The notes beneath the pieces are model-generated. The model ran no database searches. It was not told the DNA's origin and saw only the letters and a list, made by a program, of their open reading frames with translations. Made by a program: the position numbers and the translations under genes. Shown piece by piece: positions 10,204 to 22,100 of a stretch of DNA of 42,354 nucleotides; within the stretch, counting starts at the first letter, position 1, and each line of letters starts with the position of its first letter. Source of the stretch: Temnopleurus reevesii (taxonomy: Eukaryota > Echinodermata > Echinoidea > Temnopleuroida > Temnopleuridae); assembly GCA_036244855.1 (NCBI GenBank), contig BQKZ01002479.1, positions 42,047 to 84,400 on the forward strand, in the 5' to 3' direction.

Positions 10204-10590
10204 AGTTATATTCAGTCAAGTTGAATCAAAATTATAATAAAAAACTTGTTGAAAGATTTTAATTTGTATCTGAGAGAGAGAGAGAGAGAGTGTAAGATAA
10301 TGAAGGGAAAGGTAGAAGTGAGGGAGAGAGGGAGGGAATGGATGTTGAGGGAGTGATAGAGAGACAGAGGGGAGTAGAAAAGGAAGGACAGAGAGATGAT
10401 AGATTAGATGAATATAACATTTACATGTCAAGACCAAAGGATTCAACTATTTAAAAATATATCTTCCAAATTCCAATGGTCTGTAAATATTAGGAATCTA
10501 CAGGATTTTTGCATTCCTCAACACAACAGTTTCACTTTCCAAATTCAGAAACTGCATACATGTATTGTTTGGTGACATCTTATCAGGTAA

Positions 10591-10705
10591 GCCCCAGTCA
10601 CAAAAAAGCCCCAATCCAACACGATTCAAGACAACTCTTTGTTCAGTTAACATTGCCCATGAATAAAGAATCTTGTTCAATCAGGTCTTCTATGTGACTG
10701 GGGTT
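10591..10705. mobile_element. Hairpin MITE family D, copy 2 (diverged)
   Basis: The left end GCCCCAGTCAC pairs with GTGACTGGGG at the right. Interior words (AACACGATTCA, CAGTTAAC) match the other D copies. The flanks are TAA and TAG, an imperfect duplication. This is the most diverged of the three. Confidence 0.65.
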
Positions 10706-10964
10706 TAGCTGTATTAAAATTGTTGTATATTCATACTAAAAAGAATAGTTTTTCTCTCACATTTTGTCTCAGATGCTCAGATGCCAAATTTGCAGAACAA
10801 AATTAGATTGTGAACCACGAAACTGCTGAACCAAAACCATAGCTATATGCTTTCACAAGAAATTTGAATCGGCTATTTGGTGATTCAGACTGTTCCTTTC
10901 TATCCTCGTGCATATTCCAGAAAGTTGGTATCTCTGCAAATATGCAGTTGATTTGTTACGTTAA

Positions 10965-11094
10965 AGCCCCTGTCACATAGGACCCCGGAAGCAACACGAT
11001 TCACCCCGACTCGTTGTTCTGAGGCAGTCAACTGTGAATTAACAAAAGGTCGGGGTGAATCCAGTTGCTTCCGGGGTCCTATGTGACCAGGGCT
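10965..11094. mobile_element. Hairpin MITE family D, copy 3
   Basis: Ends CACATAGGACCCCGGAAGC and the near-exact inverse flank a spacer of about 50 bp. TAA occurs directly on both sides (10962-10964 and 11095-11097). It is the best preserved copy. Confidence 0.8.
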
Positions 11095-12260
11095 TAACTG
11101 CATCACCTTACGACTGGCTTGCGACTGGATGAAGTCACTGAAGCATAAGTCGGTCGTAAGCATTGCCTCTGCACAACCATGTTCCGATTTTCAGTTTTGC
11201 GGAGTCTCTTTTTAGCAGCGCAGAAGTAACCATCTTAATTGAGCAGAGAAATAACAAAGAAATGCTCCTAAATAAAATTTTGATATCATTTGTTACTTTA
11301 TTAGTATTCTCTGTATGCACAGCTAGTAATTTACAAGTCTTTGTTTTGTAAACATCAAAATATTCTTTGCTTCACTTCAGTGATATACAATACTTCAAAT
11401 TACAAATTGTAAAACAAATATTAAAACTTTGTAAAATAACTATACATGTACATAGTTCTTTTTATTCATTCTTTTACCATTGCGATTACTCACTAGAGAC
11501 ATGAAAATAATGCAAACTATTGACACTCTTTGACAATTGCTTCCATGTACATCAGCATGAGTTGTGCGGCAAACACATTTTCAGGAGAGAACCTAAATAA
11601 CATTGAGCAGTGGCAACGATTAATAAGTACTGAGGAAACTTGGTATACATACACTCAGGTGTAACACTACGAAATTGATGATATAACGAGGTAACTTTTC
11701 TTGCTTCAGATTTATAAATTCAAATAAAACAAGATTCATGCTTTATAACAAAGTAACATATTTTGACACACTGAGTTTCCAATGTAGAAGATCAACAGTA
11801 CGAGGAGGGTATGGTGGTAGTAAGTGCAAACATAATAAACAAATGTAAATGAGATTGAGTGTCAAATTGAGAACCAATCAATGGTGAAATCCGCTGTATC
11901 CCAGCACTAATTAAAATTTATAAATTCCTCTTTGAGCCCATTCGTAATCGTTTTTTTGCAAATCAACAAAATCGTGTATTACCTATGGCTGTAATAGTCG
12001 GAGATAATGCCATAAACAATGTAGAATACTTTGGATATATAATTTGAACGATTCTCATAAAATTCTGATAAAACTAAATTAGAGAAAGATAGCATGCATT
12101 TTGAGGAGTTTGAAAGTGTTCTTGAAGATACAGATGAAGATTGACAGGTGTAGTTCTGTTTTAGAAGCATCAACACCATCACAAACCACAAGTTACAATG
12201 AGCACATATAGAACTAGATACCATTGATACAATTCAGACATGTACACAAGGTTCCCAATC

Positions 12261-12382
12261 CAGGGGGACTGTTTCATCAATACATTGTGAGATTAGTTTA
12301 TGCTCTCAACCAATCAGAATCAAAGATTTGAGTAGCTTTTAACAGAATCACACTGACAAGTCTGTAGATGAAACATCCCCTG
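12261..12382. mobile_element. MITE I (122 bp)
   Basis: The inverted ends are CAGGGGGACTGTTTCATC and GATGAAACATCCCCTG. The interior contains the CCAATCAGAAT word often seen in such elements. No clear target duplication. Confidence 0.65.
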
Positions 12383-13519
12383 GAGTACCTGCAGGCTTGG
12401 CTGGAAGAAGTTGTTGGAATGTTTGTGAATAAAGAACCCTTCAAAAACAGTGAATGTCTAATACTAGAATTGTACTTTACAAATGAAGATGAACGAACTC
12501 ATCACATTCATTTGGATATCACATGGTATTTTATCATTCCTGTATGTATTAAAAAAAGACCTAAGCTATGCATTAAACTTTACAGTGATTTATGAAGCAA
12601 AGAGTTTCACCAAAAAAGCTATTGTATAACATATGTTACTGAACACGCTAAAGTTGAAAATAGTCTGAAGTTACAGATAGTTTTACATTATGTAAAAAAA
12701 TACTGCTGGGCAGGTATGAAAAGTTGTCCCAAAATAAGTTTGTTTCATAAGTGATGAGGATAAAATCCTACACAAAGTCTTAAGTTTCACTAGGCGTCCC
12801 AAATATAATTACACTAATCATATTTAGGAGACTCATTGAAAACCTAAAATTGTTTGGCAAAACTATTCCTACTGCTTACAGGCAGATATATTTTAAAAAA
12901 ACAATACATGTTTTGCCATCAATGGCTCTTAATGAAAGTACGTGCAAATATGCTCACTTATTAATGTCTTGACCTTTCAAAACGTGTCAGAATTGATCAA
13001 TATTTTGTGAGGAAAATCTTACATCTCCTTGCTTTAGGTGTTTGACTTGAAATTGGTTCAATATGGAACATGAACTTTCAAATATACTTTTTGGTTTGTT
13101 TAAAATTACATTAGTGAGATTGCCATTGCAATTAAGTTTTGTTTCATCTTCAAGATGAGAAGAAAAGAGGTCAATGTGAATGTGTGGCTCCAGTATTAAA
13201 AAACATATTCTCATATATTATCATTACAGGTATGACAAAACATAAACCAGAGTCATGCAAAATGAATGCTAGTGAACAAAAAAGGCTACCGGTTCCATAA
13301 TGGGACAAACTGCCAAGATGAAAATTGATAGAATAAAGAAACTTGCCTTCTAAAGAAAATGTGAATAATGTCCAATCATAGAGCCATTTTATCATTAGAC
13401 ATATACATACAAAATCTTTCAGCAATGCATTCATGATCAAGGGATAATTGAATGCTATTGCTCTGATAAAGAACAAAAATGAGTAAAATCTGTATAAATG
13501 GACCATTTAACTATAGATA

Positions 13520-13678
13520 CAGTGAAACCTCGTTATATTGAGATCTAATATAAAAAGATTCTTGCTTTAATATACCAATTCTCATATTCCCGGCCACTTG
13601 TATTTGCCCCTTTACCCTGATAGAGCATAAAGGGTCATTTCCATAGTCATGAGGACCTTCTTAAAAGGAATTAAACTG
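13520..13678. mobile_element. pogo/Tigger-like MITE remnant
   Basis: The left end CAGTGAAACCTCGTTATA matches the typical pogo/Tigger terminus. The right end is degraded (ATTAAACTG). Both ends abut TA dinucleotides (13518-13519 and 13679-13680), as expected for Tc1/mariner-superfamily insertion. Confidence 0.5.
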
Positions 13679-15959
13679 TATTATCTCTTGTTTGTCGTAA
13701 GTAGTTAACTCTTTAGGCTTAGCTCTACACTGGTATTCACTGTGATGAGTAGTTCATGAAGCTTGTTGAAGTGACTAATTAGTCAGCGCTGACTAATTCA
13801 ATCAAATGATTGATTTTGATTGATTCTATGAAAAGAAGGTCTCTGACTGTGGAAATGGTAAATCTCGGAAAGTGAGAGCACGTCACTGCATCAAGCATCA
13901 TGAATCACCCAACTGATATTCATTTTAACAAGATGATTCTACATATCACAAATATCTTCTAATCAAAGGTAATAGCCAAAGATTTTACTTTTATACTGAT
14001 CAATACACTGCAGTATGAATAGTGTATGAGTATTTTTGAGAACATGATTTAGTCCTATATTAGTTTCTTCCAAAGATAGATGTATGAATCTGACTCATGA
14101 TTATCCAAGGAAAATATGTTGTTCCTGCAATGTCAATTAATCTTCTAGAAAGCTACATTAAACAATGATCTTGCATTTTGTTGCTAACATCTTGGGATTA
14201 GCTATTGTATCATGCACTCACTCTTTCTTTGGTTTAATAAATCAAAAGGCTTTCAACTTCCCTTGGTAGTGAAAGCATATCACATGAGCTATTCAGAAAA
14301 AGTATGCTAACATAACTAAAATACAATTGAGTCTCAACATTAAGTCACATTGCAATGACATGTTCAAATGATATGTCATCATTATTTGCCTCCGTGAAAT
14401 ATTTTAAGCAAGGTGATTTTTTTTTAATTTGAAGTATTGGCAGAAACAAAATGTTTCTTGCTGCTTTTTTAAAAATTTCTTGTCTTTTCATATACATTTT
14501 GAAATAAATAGGCACCAACAATATACATTTTAAATGGAACTAAATGGCACCTCATTCTCTTTGACATTCATAACTGAATATACACATATATATGCTAGTT
14601 TTGCAAAAGGTTAATTTCATTCAGACACAATAATAAATGATTTTACATAAAATCATTCAAACCAAGACAATCACAATTTTCAATTGTTCTAATTGCATAA
14701 AAAATACTTTACAAAGGTAAACTATTCTATAAGCTGACAAGCCTACAGCTAAAAAAGCACTGTTCATATTTCATGTCTTAAAGCGAATGACAATCCACCT
14801 TGGTATTTGAATGAAAGCTACTCAAATAATACTGCGATGAAATTTTCAACACAAATTTTCTTTACATGACATTCATAAAATATGTTGCCATGGTTATATG
14901 ACCACATCTACAAAAATAGCTCATCAGCATTTTCCATATGTCGTAATGATATATTCATTTACACATCATAGATTTAAAATACATTTTTTTTTCTTCATGA
15001 AAGTACACACAGTAAAAAAATTAATTCTTATATGCTTGTTTCCAGTACTAGATATTCATGCCCATATTTAATTCCTACTCAAAATGCTCATATTTCAAGT
15101 TTTCCTCCGCACAAAATAAAAAAATTACGACTTCAGATTAGCAATGGTAGTTTTTCTTCTGCATTATTACCAACGCAATGTATTCAAGAACATTGTCATC
15201 CCACTGCTTATTTCTATATACCCACATTTATATTATGCACTGATATAAACCTTTCTTCTACCATAGAATGTACACCTACGTGTATGTCAGCTGGACCAAC
15301 ACAATTCACATCAAAGAGTATGTATGGGTGTAACACATTGTAATTGAGTTAAAAATAAACATAAAAAAGTACCCATCTAAATTCGTATGACATTGTACTG
15401 CATGCAATCCCTCCTTGCTCGCATAATAAATGGTAACTATTTAACACAGACAATCTCATTCATTGTCAAGGTTGCGGATGGGTCCATTAAATACAAAAAA
15501 AGGATCAGTCTTTGATCTTTGGTTTTGAAGTTGTTACGACAAAATTTATACCCAAGGGTTGTTCAAAAATTCTTGCAAGAGTTGTGCATTAAACCATTTA
15601 CTCCACATCATTTCAGTACACGAGTATTTTTTTCAGAAAATGAGTAAAATTCTTGTGACAGAACAATTCCAAAATCTCTCACAGTACATCCATGATTCTT
15701 ACATAACTAATCTACCATTCCAATTTGCTTCTATGGAGTTTCCACCATGATGTGACTACAATGCCATAACATTTAACTTGAAATATTAACAGCGAACTTG
15801 ACAATCTTTCAAGCTCTTCCCATCACCATCTCCTAATCAGAGAATCACATACATCCTTCTACCATTTCATATAGCTTGATTTATAAACATTTTAATTTGG
15901 TAATCTTCATTGGCTCTTGTTCACTCTCTCTCCTACTGTTTGCAGACAGGAAGTGTTCG

Positions 15960-16108
15960 TCATGCCGGTAAAGCGTCTTTTATTGACTGCGGTACTTTGG
16001 AGAGGTAAAAGTCGTGCGATCGATACGCAGCGATGACGCCTCCGGTATTCATGCGCTTGATGTCCTTTTCATACCTGTATCTGTTGCCATGGACATCCGT
16101 CAAGGTTC
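15960..16108 (-). CDS. BPNT1: BPNT1 exon 7 (C-terminus and stop)
   Basis: It follows acceptor GTTCCCATAG and completes glycine 257. It encodes residues 258-305 including the LTDVHGN segment, and stops with TGA at 15962-15960. Confidence 0.95.
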
Positions 16109-19100
16109 CTATGGGAACAGAAATCAATATGTCATGTTTAATTAATCATCCATAGAAATAAAACATGCAATTGAAAACAACTAAAACACAATTCATTCCA
16201 ACAGGGTAGGAAATGATGAGGATATTACTTTGAGCAAAATATCTTAGTTCAGAATTGAGGACACACTCAAAATGATGGCAAATTAAATTGAAATAGACAA
16301 GATAATTTAATGGACAAAAATGCTGCTGGTGGACTCTACATTCAGATGAAAAATTCTTTAGCTATCTAAGAAGATGTAAAATAGAAACAATAATTGTTTC
16401 GGATAAAAATCTTGGCCTGAGATTTAAAAATCTAGAATAGAACATAAGTCTGGATATGATGTTAGGTCATCAAAAGTATTTGGAATAAAGAGTATTTCAT
16501 TTGGCCATGTTGTTGAGGTATGGTGAGTAATTCAGCCCAGGAAGAACATTTAATTTGGTAATGGAATCTTAGACCAACCCTATAAAACGGTATTGCTTCA
16601 CAGAAGTATTTTTTAATGTTTAAAAAATTTTTCTGGATGGAAATTTGATTTGGTTCTGTTAGGTTATTTGCTCCTGAAAGGCTACTGCTTGAAGTTAGGT
16701 TTTTGGTTCTTGAAAAAAAGTATCATAGGTCATCAAGAGCTATTCACCCTGGAAGAGTATTGTGTAAGGTTAAACAAAATATTAAAATAAATAAATAAAT
16801 AAATACATTTTTAAAAATCATTCCAAAATGCATGCAGAATCAAAATGTCCATATCATACTTGAAGAGAAAAGTACAATTTTGTCTACTTTTCTACAAAAT
16901 TAAGAAAATGTGAAATTCTGTGTACAAAGTGAATGGAAAGTTCTCCATGTTGGCAGCCATTTTGTGCCTGTACGTTGCCAATTTGAGGAGCCCATGAGGG
17001 GTGTAAATAGAAACTTTGAAAATCCATAACTTTTTAATGGATTGCCGAATTTTACTCAACTTTTCACAGGTTGACCAGTGTATTTTTCTTCATCCACTGA
17101 GCGCACATCGATGTCTGGGTGAAGCTCCCGTTTAATTTCCTTCACCTAGAAATTAATTTGCATTTTGCTACACTCAACCTAGGTGTGGTGAATATTTATC
17201 GCCAGGATAGCTTTGAAGCCAAAAGTTCCTTGAGCAATCTACAGAGTGAATATTCATACATTGCATGTATTATCATTATCGATATTTGTGCCTACCTCCT
17301 GCAGCTTTGAGCAAAGCTTCTGGTGCACATGTATCCCACTTCTTGCATCCTGGGCTAGCAAAGATGTACGCACTGGCTGTGCCTTCAAGACAGAGCAAAA
17401 CCTATGAGAGAGAAAAGGCAATAACTCCTTGGAATTAACACATTCTTTACTGTTTTGTCCCAATTATCTAATGAAGAGTTTCTTAACGCCTCATGATTAC
17501 ATGAAAAGAAAACAATATCATACAACCACTTGTTATCCAATGCAAAACTATCTACATGTGTACAGCTCTGAATCCTATTCATAATTGCTGAACATAATTA
17601 TTAACTAGACTTAAGCCAAATAACTTGTTCATGCTGAATTGTAACAAAAACCCAAAACTAAACTTTCCCAGACTAGAAGTATTTGTAACAAATTTTCAAA
17701 GCTAATTCATACAAAACCATGATATATCCAAGACTTTAACAACCTAAATCATTGAAATCCATAGGAACAAAACCTAGAAAGCAATACTTCAATCATTATA
17801 AAAAGCATTGGCAAGTGTATACCCTGCCCGGTTGGCTCCTTACCTGGGGTATTGGGCAACATCCAAAAGAGAGAATAAAACAATGGTGCTTTGAGCATGA
17901 AAAAAATGTTGTGTATCCCCTGATAGGTAGAAGATTAAAATGGGAAATTTATCTATATAATAATAAATATTCCCAACCAATTAACACCATCTACATTGTA
18001 CCTCATGATACAAATTTACAGCATACCTTATGTCCTGCGCCACCAACCCGTAGAATCTCGGTGGGGCACATGGCATCGATCGTGTCCTGCACCGCCTGCG
18101 TGCCGTGCGATCTCGTGGTGGTGATCACCCTCTGAGACTCCGGTAGCTCCTTGTGAACGAAGCCGAAGCACCCTAGACCGACCACGCCCCACATGGTACG
18201 CCCCATCTTGGTACCAGCCACCTGGTAGTTGTAGTAGGGCTGGTGGATCACGCCCCCTACTGACTCTCCGTTCACTGCCACACCAATCAGTACTGTCACA
18301 TGGTCAAGAAAGCCTGATAATAAGAAATAAGAAAAATAAAAAATAAATGGTGATTTTGAAAATGGCTGTTCATGTTAATTCAAATGTCGTCCTACACGAC
18401 ATTTGCTTGTTTTCGTTCACGTTCTGCATAAAAAAAAATTCTTTTTCTTCTTCCTGGTCTGCCAAAAATTGCATTTGTTTTGCACGTAATTTTTGTGGGT
18501 CCTAATTACGTATCTTCCTCTTCTTCAATTCACTTCAAATTTCATACACATCTTCAATAACATCTCTTCTTGATCACCTGACCCTTCATTTTCCTAAATC
18601 ATTCATGCGTAAAGCTCCAGGCGCCATTTTGTATTTTTCAGGGCCGATCACATGTCCTCCTAATATCTTCCATATCTTCATTGTCCATTGAGCTACAGAC
18701 TTCAAATAAATTCCTCAAGATCATTCAAGAACTGTTTTCAAACTTTGTAATACTAATGTAATAAAAAATATTTCTTCTTCATACTCAAAAATCAAGTCCG
18801 CTTTTCCTAAAATAAAAAATCATGAAATTTCTGTATGACGTCATTCCTGAACATGAAAACTTGCCATAACTTTCTCAAATCAAACCCTTTTCAACTCAAA
18901 TTTTCAGCATATATTCATAATTTCAATACATACATTATCACAGATTTTCACGCTTCAATGATTATGCATAATATAAATAGCGCCCTCTAAAGTTTCCAAA
19001 ATGGTTGTTTTCAATTGGCCACAACTCTGTTATGCCTTCGTAAATCCGCACCCTTTTCAAAATATAGATATTTCAGAATATACTCTTTTGATCCATCTAA

Positions 19101-22100
19101 AAATTTATGACGTCACAACTGAACAAATTGGAGAAAAATTGCACTCAAGTTCATGATATTCAAGGAAATGCCGAAATAACTTCAACTCGCTGTAAAATTG
19201 CGGTTGGTCAATTCATAGATCTGAAATTTAGTAGTGATATGCATCTATATAATTCACGACTACGTGCCAAATCTCAGAAAATTTGATGACGTCATCATGA
19301 TGTAATCACCCTAAAACCTCATTTTACAAGGTGTTACGTAATCTTGGTTAAAATGCTTATCTATTTATTGAGAGTGAGCTCAAAATGACCGCCTTGAAAT
19401 TTCCTTTCATGCAATACCAAATAAGATATATGTTATCATTGAAAATTTTAAGTAAACCGCCATTTTGTGCACGCCTGTATAGACTCAACGTTCATTGTTC
19501 GCTTGTACATTGCGTGCATTGTCAATGGGGGAAAACGGAAACCCATGTTTGATGTCCTAAATAACCTTCATTTTCCTTGGAATTTGGCAGACATATTGTT
19601 TGCAGTGAAATGAAGGGCACCTCGTCACCGGATTTTTGAAATCACCCAAGCATGACATTGTAGACGCCATTTTGTGTTGCACACCTTTCCCTGTTGTTTT
19701 CTCTTGATTGGAGTAAAATTGTGTTGTGAAAATGATATCAGTATATTCCTCGTGAATTCTTCTTTCCAACAATACCAAACATGCCCTATAAGATATATGT
19801 TACAATTGACAATTTAAAGTAAACCGCCACTTCGTGCACACCTGTATAGACTCTACGTTCATTGTTCCCGTGTGCGTTGCNNNNNNNNNNNNNNNNNNNN
19901 NNNNNNNNNNNNNNNNNNNNNNNNNNNNNNNNNNNNNNNNNNNNNNNNNNNNNNNNNNNNNNNNNNNNNNNNNNNNNNNNNNNNNNNNNNNNNNNNNNNN
20001 NNNNNNNNNNNNNNNNNNNNNNNNNNNNNNNNNNNNNNNNNNNNNNNNNNNNNNNNNNNNNNNNNNNNNNNNNNNNNNNNNNNNNNNNNNNNNNNNNNNN
20101 NNNNNNNNNNNNNNNNNNNNNNNNNNNNNNNNNNNNNNNNNNNNNNNNNNNNNNNNNNNNNNNNNNNNNNNNNNNNNNNNNNNNNNNNNNNNNNNNNNNN
20201 NNNNNNNNNNNNNNNNTTCGTTCATTTCTTTCGATTGGAGTAAAATATAGAAAATGGTATCAATGTATTTCTGGTGAATTATGCATTACCATGATTGTGT
20301 TCAGTGTTCATCAAATTAATTTCAATTAACCTTAAATACATTTCCAATGAAACACATTCAGACGACATTTTTCGCATTTCGTTTTCAAGTAACGAATGCA
20401 GTTCTAGTGTTTTTGCTTTTCTCGTGTTGCATATATTTTTCTTGGTCATCCATTAACTATACACACAACACCTTTCTCTAAAATTTGTGTTAGTCGTCCT
20501 AATCAGAGGGATTGATCAACATAGCATTTCCTCTGCCCAATCTACTAGAAATTAAAAATATATTTGAAGGGGTAGGTTAATGACAAACATTTACTTCAAA
20601 TCGTACACAAGAAATATAATTTTCAAGAATATTGCAAGATTCTGGACACATGGAAGGTACAAAAATGTCCTTTCTGAATTCTTAATTCTGATGTGCACTT
20701 TCAAGCACAACTAAAGCAGAAAGACTGCATAATGCTAGATGATAAGTGAAGAAAAAATTATATTGAATAACCGATCAAGTCTTGAAACTACTTGTTTGAA
20801 AGGTTAATCTTCTTGCAACGCGTTGCTTTGCTGTATTACTATTTCAATATACTCCTCTGTACCACACGGACCCCACGAAGGAACAGCTCCCCTTGATGGG
20901 CGAGCTGAATGTGGGATATCCGTAGTATTTTAAAATTTTATAAACTATGTTTTTAATACGGAAATAAATTCAATTCAATTCAAATACCAGAAATGCATGA
21001 CATCTCAAACTAAACAAATTTACTAGAAAAATAGATACATGGCAAACTGCCTGTCTGATTATGAAAGCAAGTAGATATATTACCTTGAGTATATTCTTTG
21101 GTTCCATCAACTGGGTCAACCCAGACAACAATCTGAAAAACAATAGAACATAATATTATTAATAATATTTATACGGCAAATTCAAAACAAAACAATTACA
21201 GTATAAGTAAACAATATGATTAATAGAAACAGAACATATATTATCAAGTTAAAAAGTGATGACAACATCTATTCAGGCTTAAAGTCATAGTCATGTAGTT
21301 CATAAGTTGCAATCGATAGCAAATCAAAGTCTGCAAATCAGTTGCAAATTGAAACGCGCATTTTGATTTGCGCATAATATGCGCATCTACCAAGACATGC
21401 ATCAAACAATGATTGTGATTGGCACGTTCCGATCAATTGTAACTATTAATCAATTGCAACTTTTGAACAACTCCCCCTTTAAAGTGTAACATTGTTTTTA
21501 TTAAAAAAATCTCAACTGGCAGATCCTAGATATTATAAGAATAGTTGGTGTATATAAGCAAAACTAGGAAAACATTATGCTTCAAAATCAATGTTTAGTG
21601 CTTCAAACTAGCAAAAATGTAAAATTCTGCCTCCATGTGCAAAATGTACTGGAATTATGCGTCATGTAGGATGATTAATTCAATTTTCATAGATATCTTG
21701 ATCGTACATTTGTAACTTTCTTTATTTTTGCTTCCATGTTGATCCTTGATTTTTCATATCTAAATATAATAAGATATGACGAACAGCTTGGTTTGAAAAT
21801 TTTTTAAACTGCAAAACCACAATGTTTCACAATGTCATTAAAAATAAATTATTAGATTATGTGAATGAAGTTTTGTGGCTAGCTCACGTAAGAAAAACCA
21901 CACAACATTGACAAAAGGCCAGAAGTGATATGAACCGATTACAACTTCTTCTGCGTTGGTTAATCAATCCCATATTCTCTAAAAAATTCATATCAAGATG
22001 AGCATGCACAATGTTATGAAATGAATTTGAATGGTTAATGCGATGCCTTCTCACTGACCATGTAAACCCAGGAGTAATGCAATACTTTGCAGCATGATGC

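Larger units (their letters stand above)
7635..15959. other. Tail-to-tail intergenic region between the RING and BPNT1 stop codons
   Basis: No frame in this 8.3 kb looks like a conserved protein. It contains possible 3' UTR sequence of both genes, three hairpin MITEs of family D (9374-9494, 10591-10705, 10965-11094), the foldback L, a GA microsatellite at about 10272-10290, MITE I (12261-12382) and a pogo-like element (13520-13678). For BPNT1 an ATTAAA variant signal is readable on the minus strand near 15892; I see no unambiguous AATAAA close to its stop. Confidence 0.6.

Noticed and set aside
17020..17100. CCATAACTTTTTAATGG segment similar to motifs in foldback L and in the 18.8 kb block
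   Set aside because: The similarity is limited to short AT-rich words; I could not define ends or a repeat unit.
19800..20329. Open frames of 123-155 residues crossing the N run
   Set aside because: They consist mostly of unknown residues from the assembly gap; there is no coding signal.
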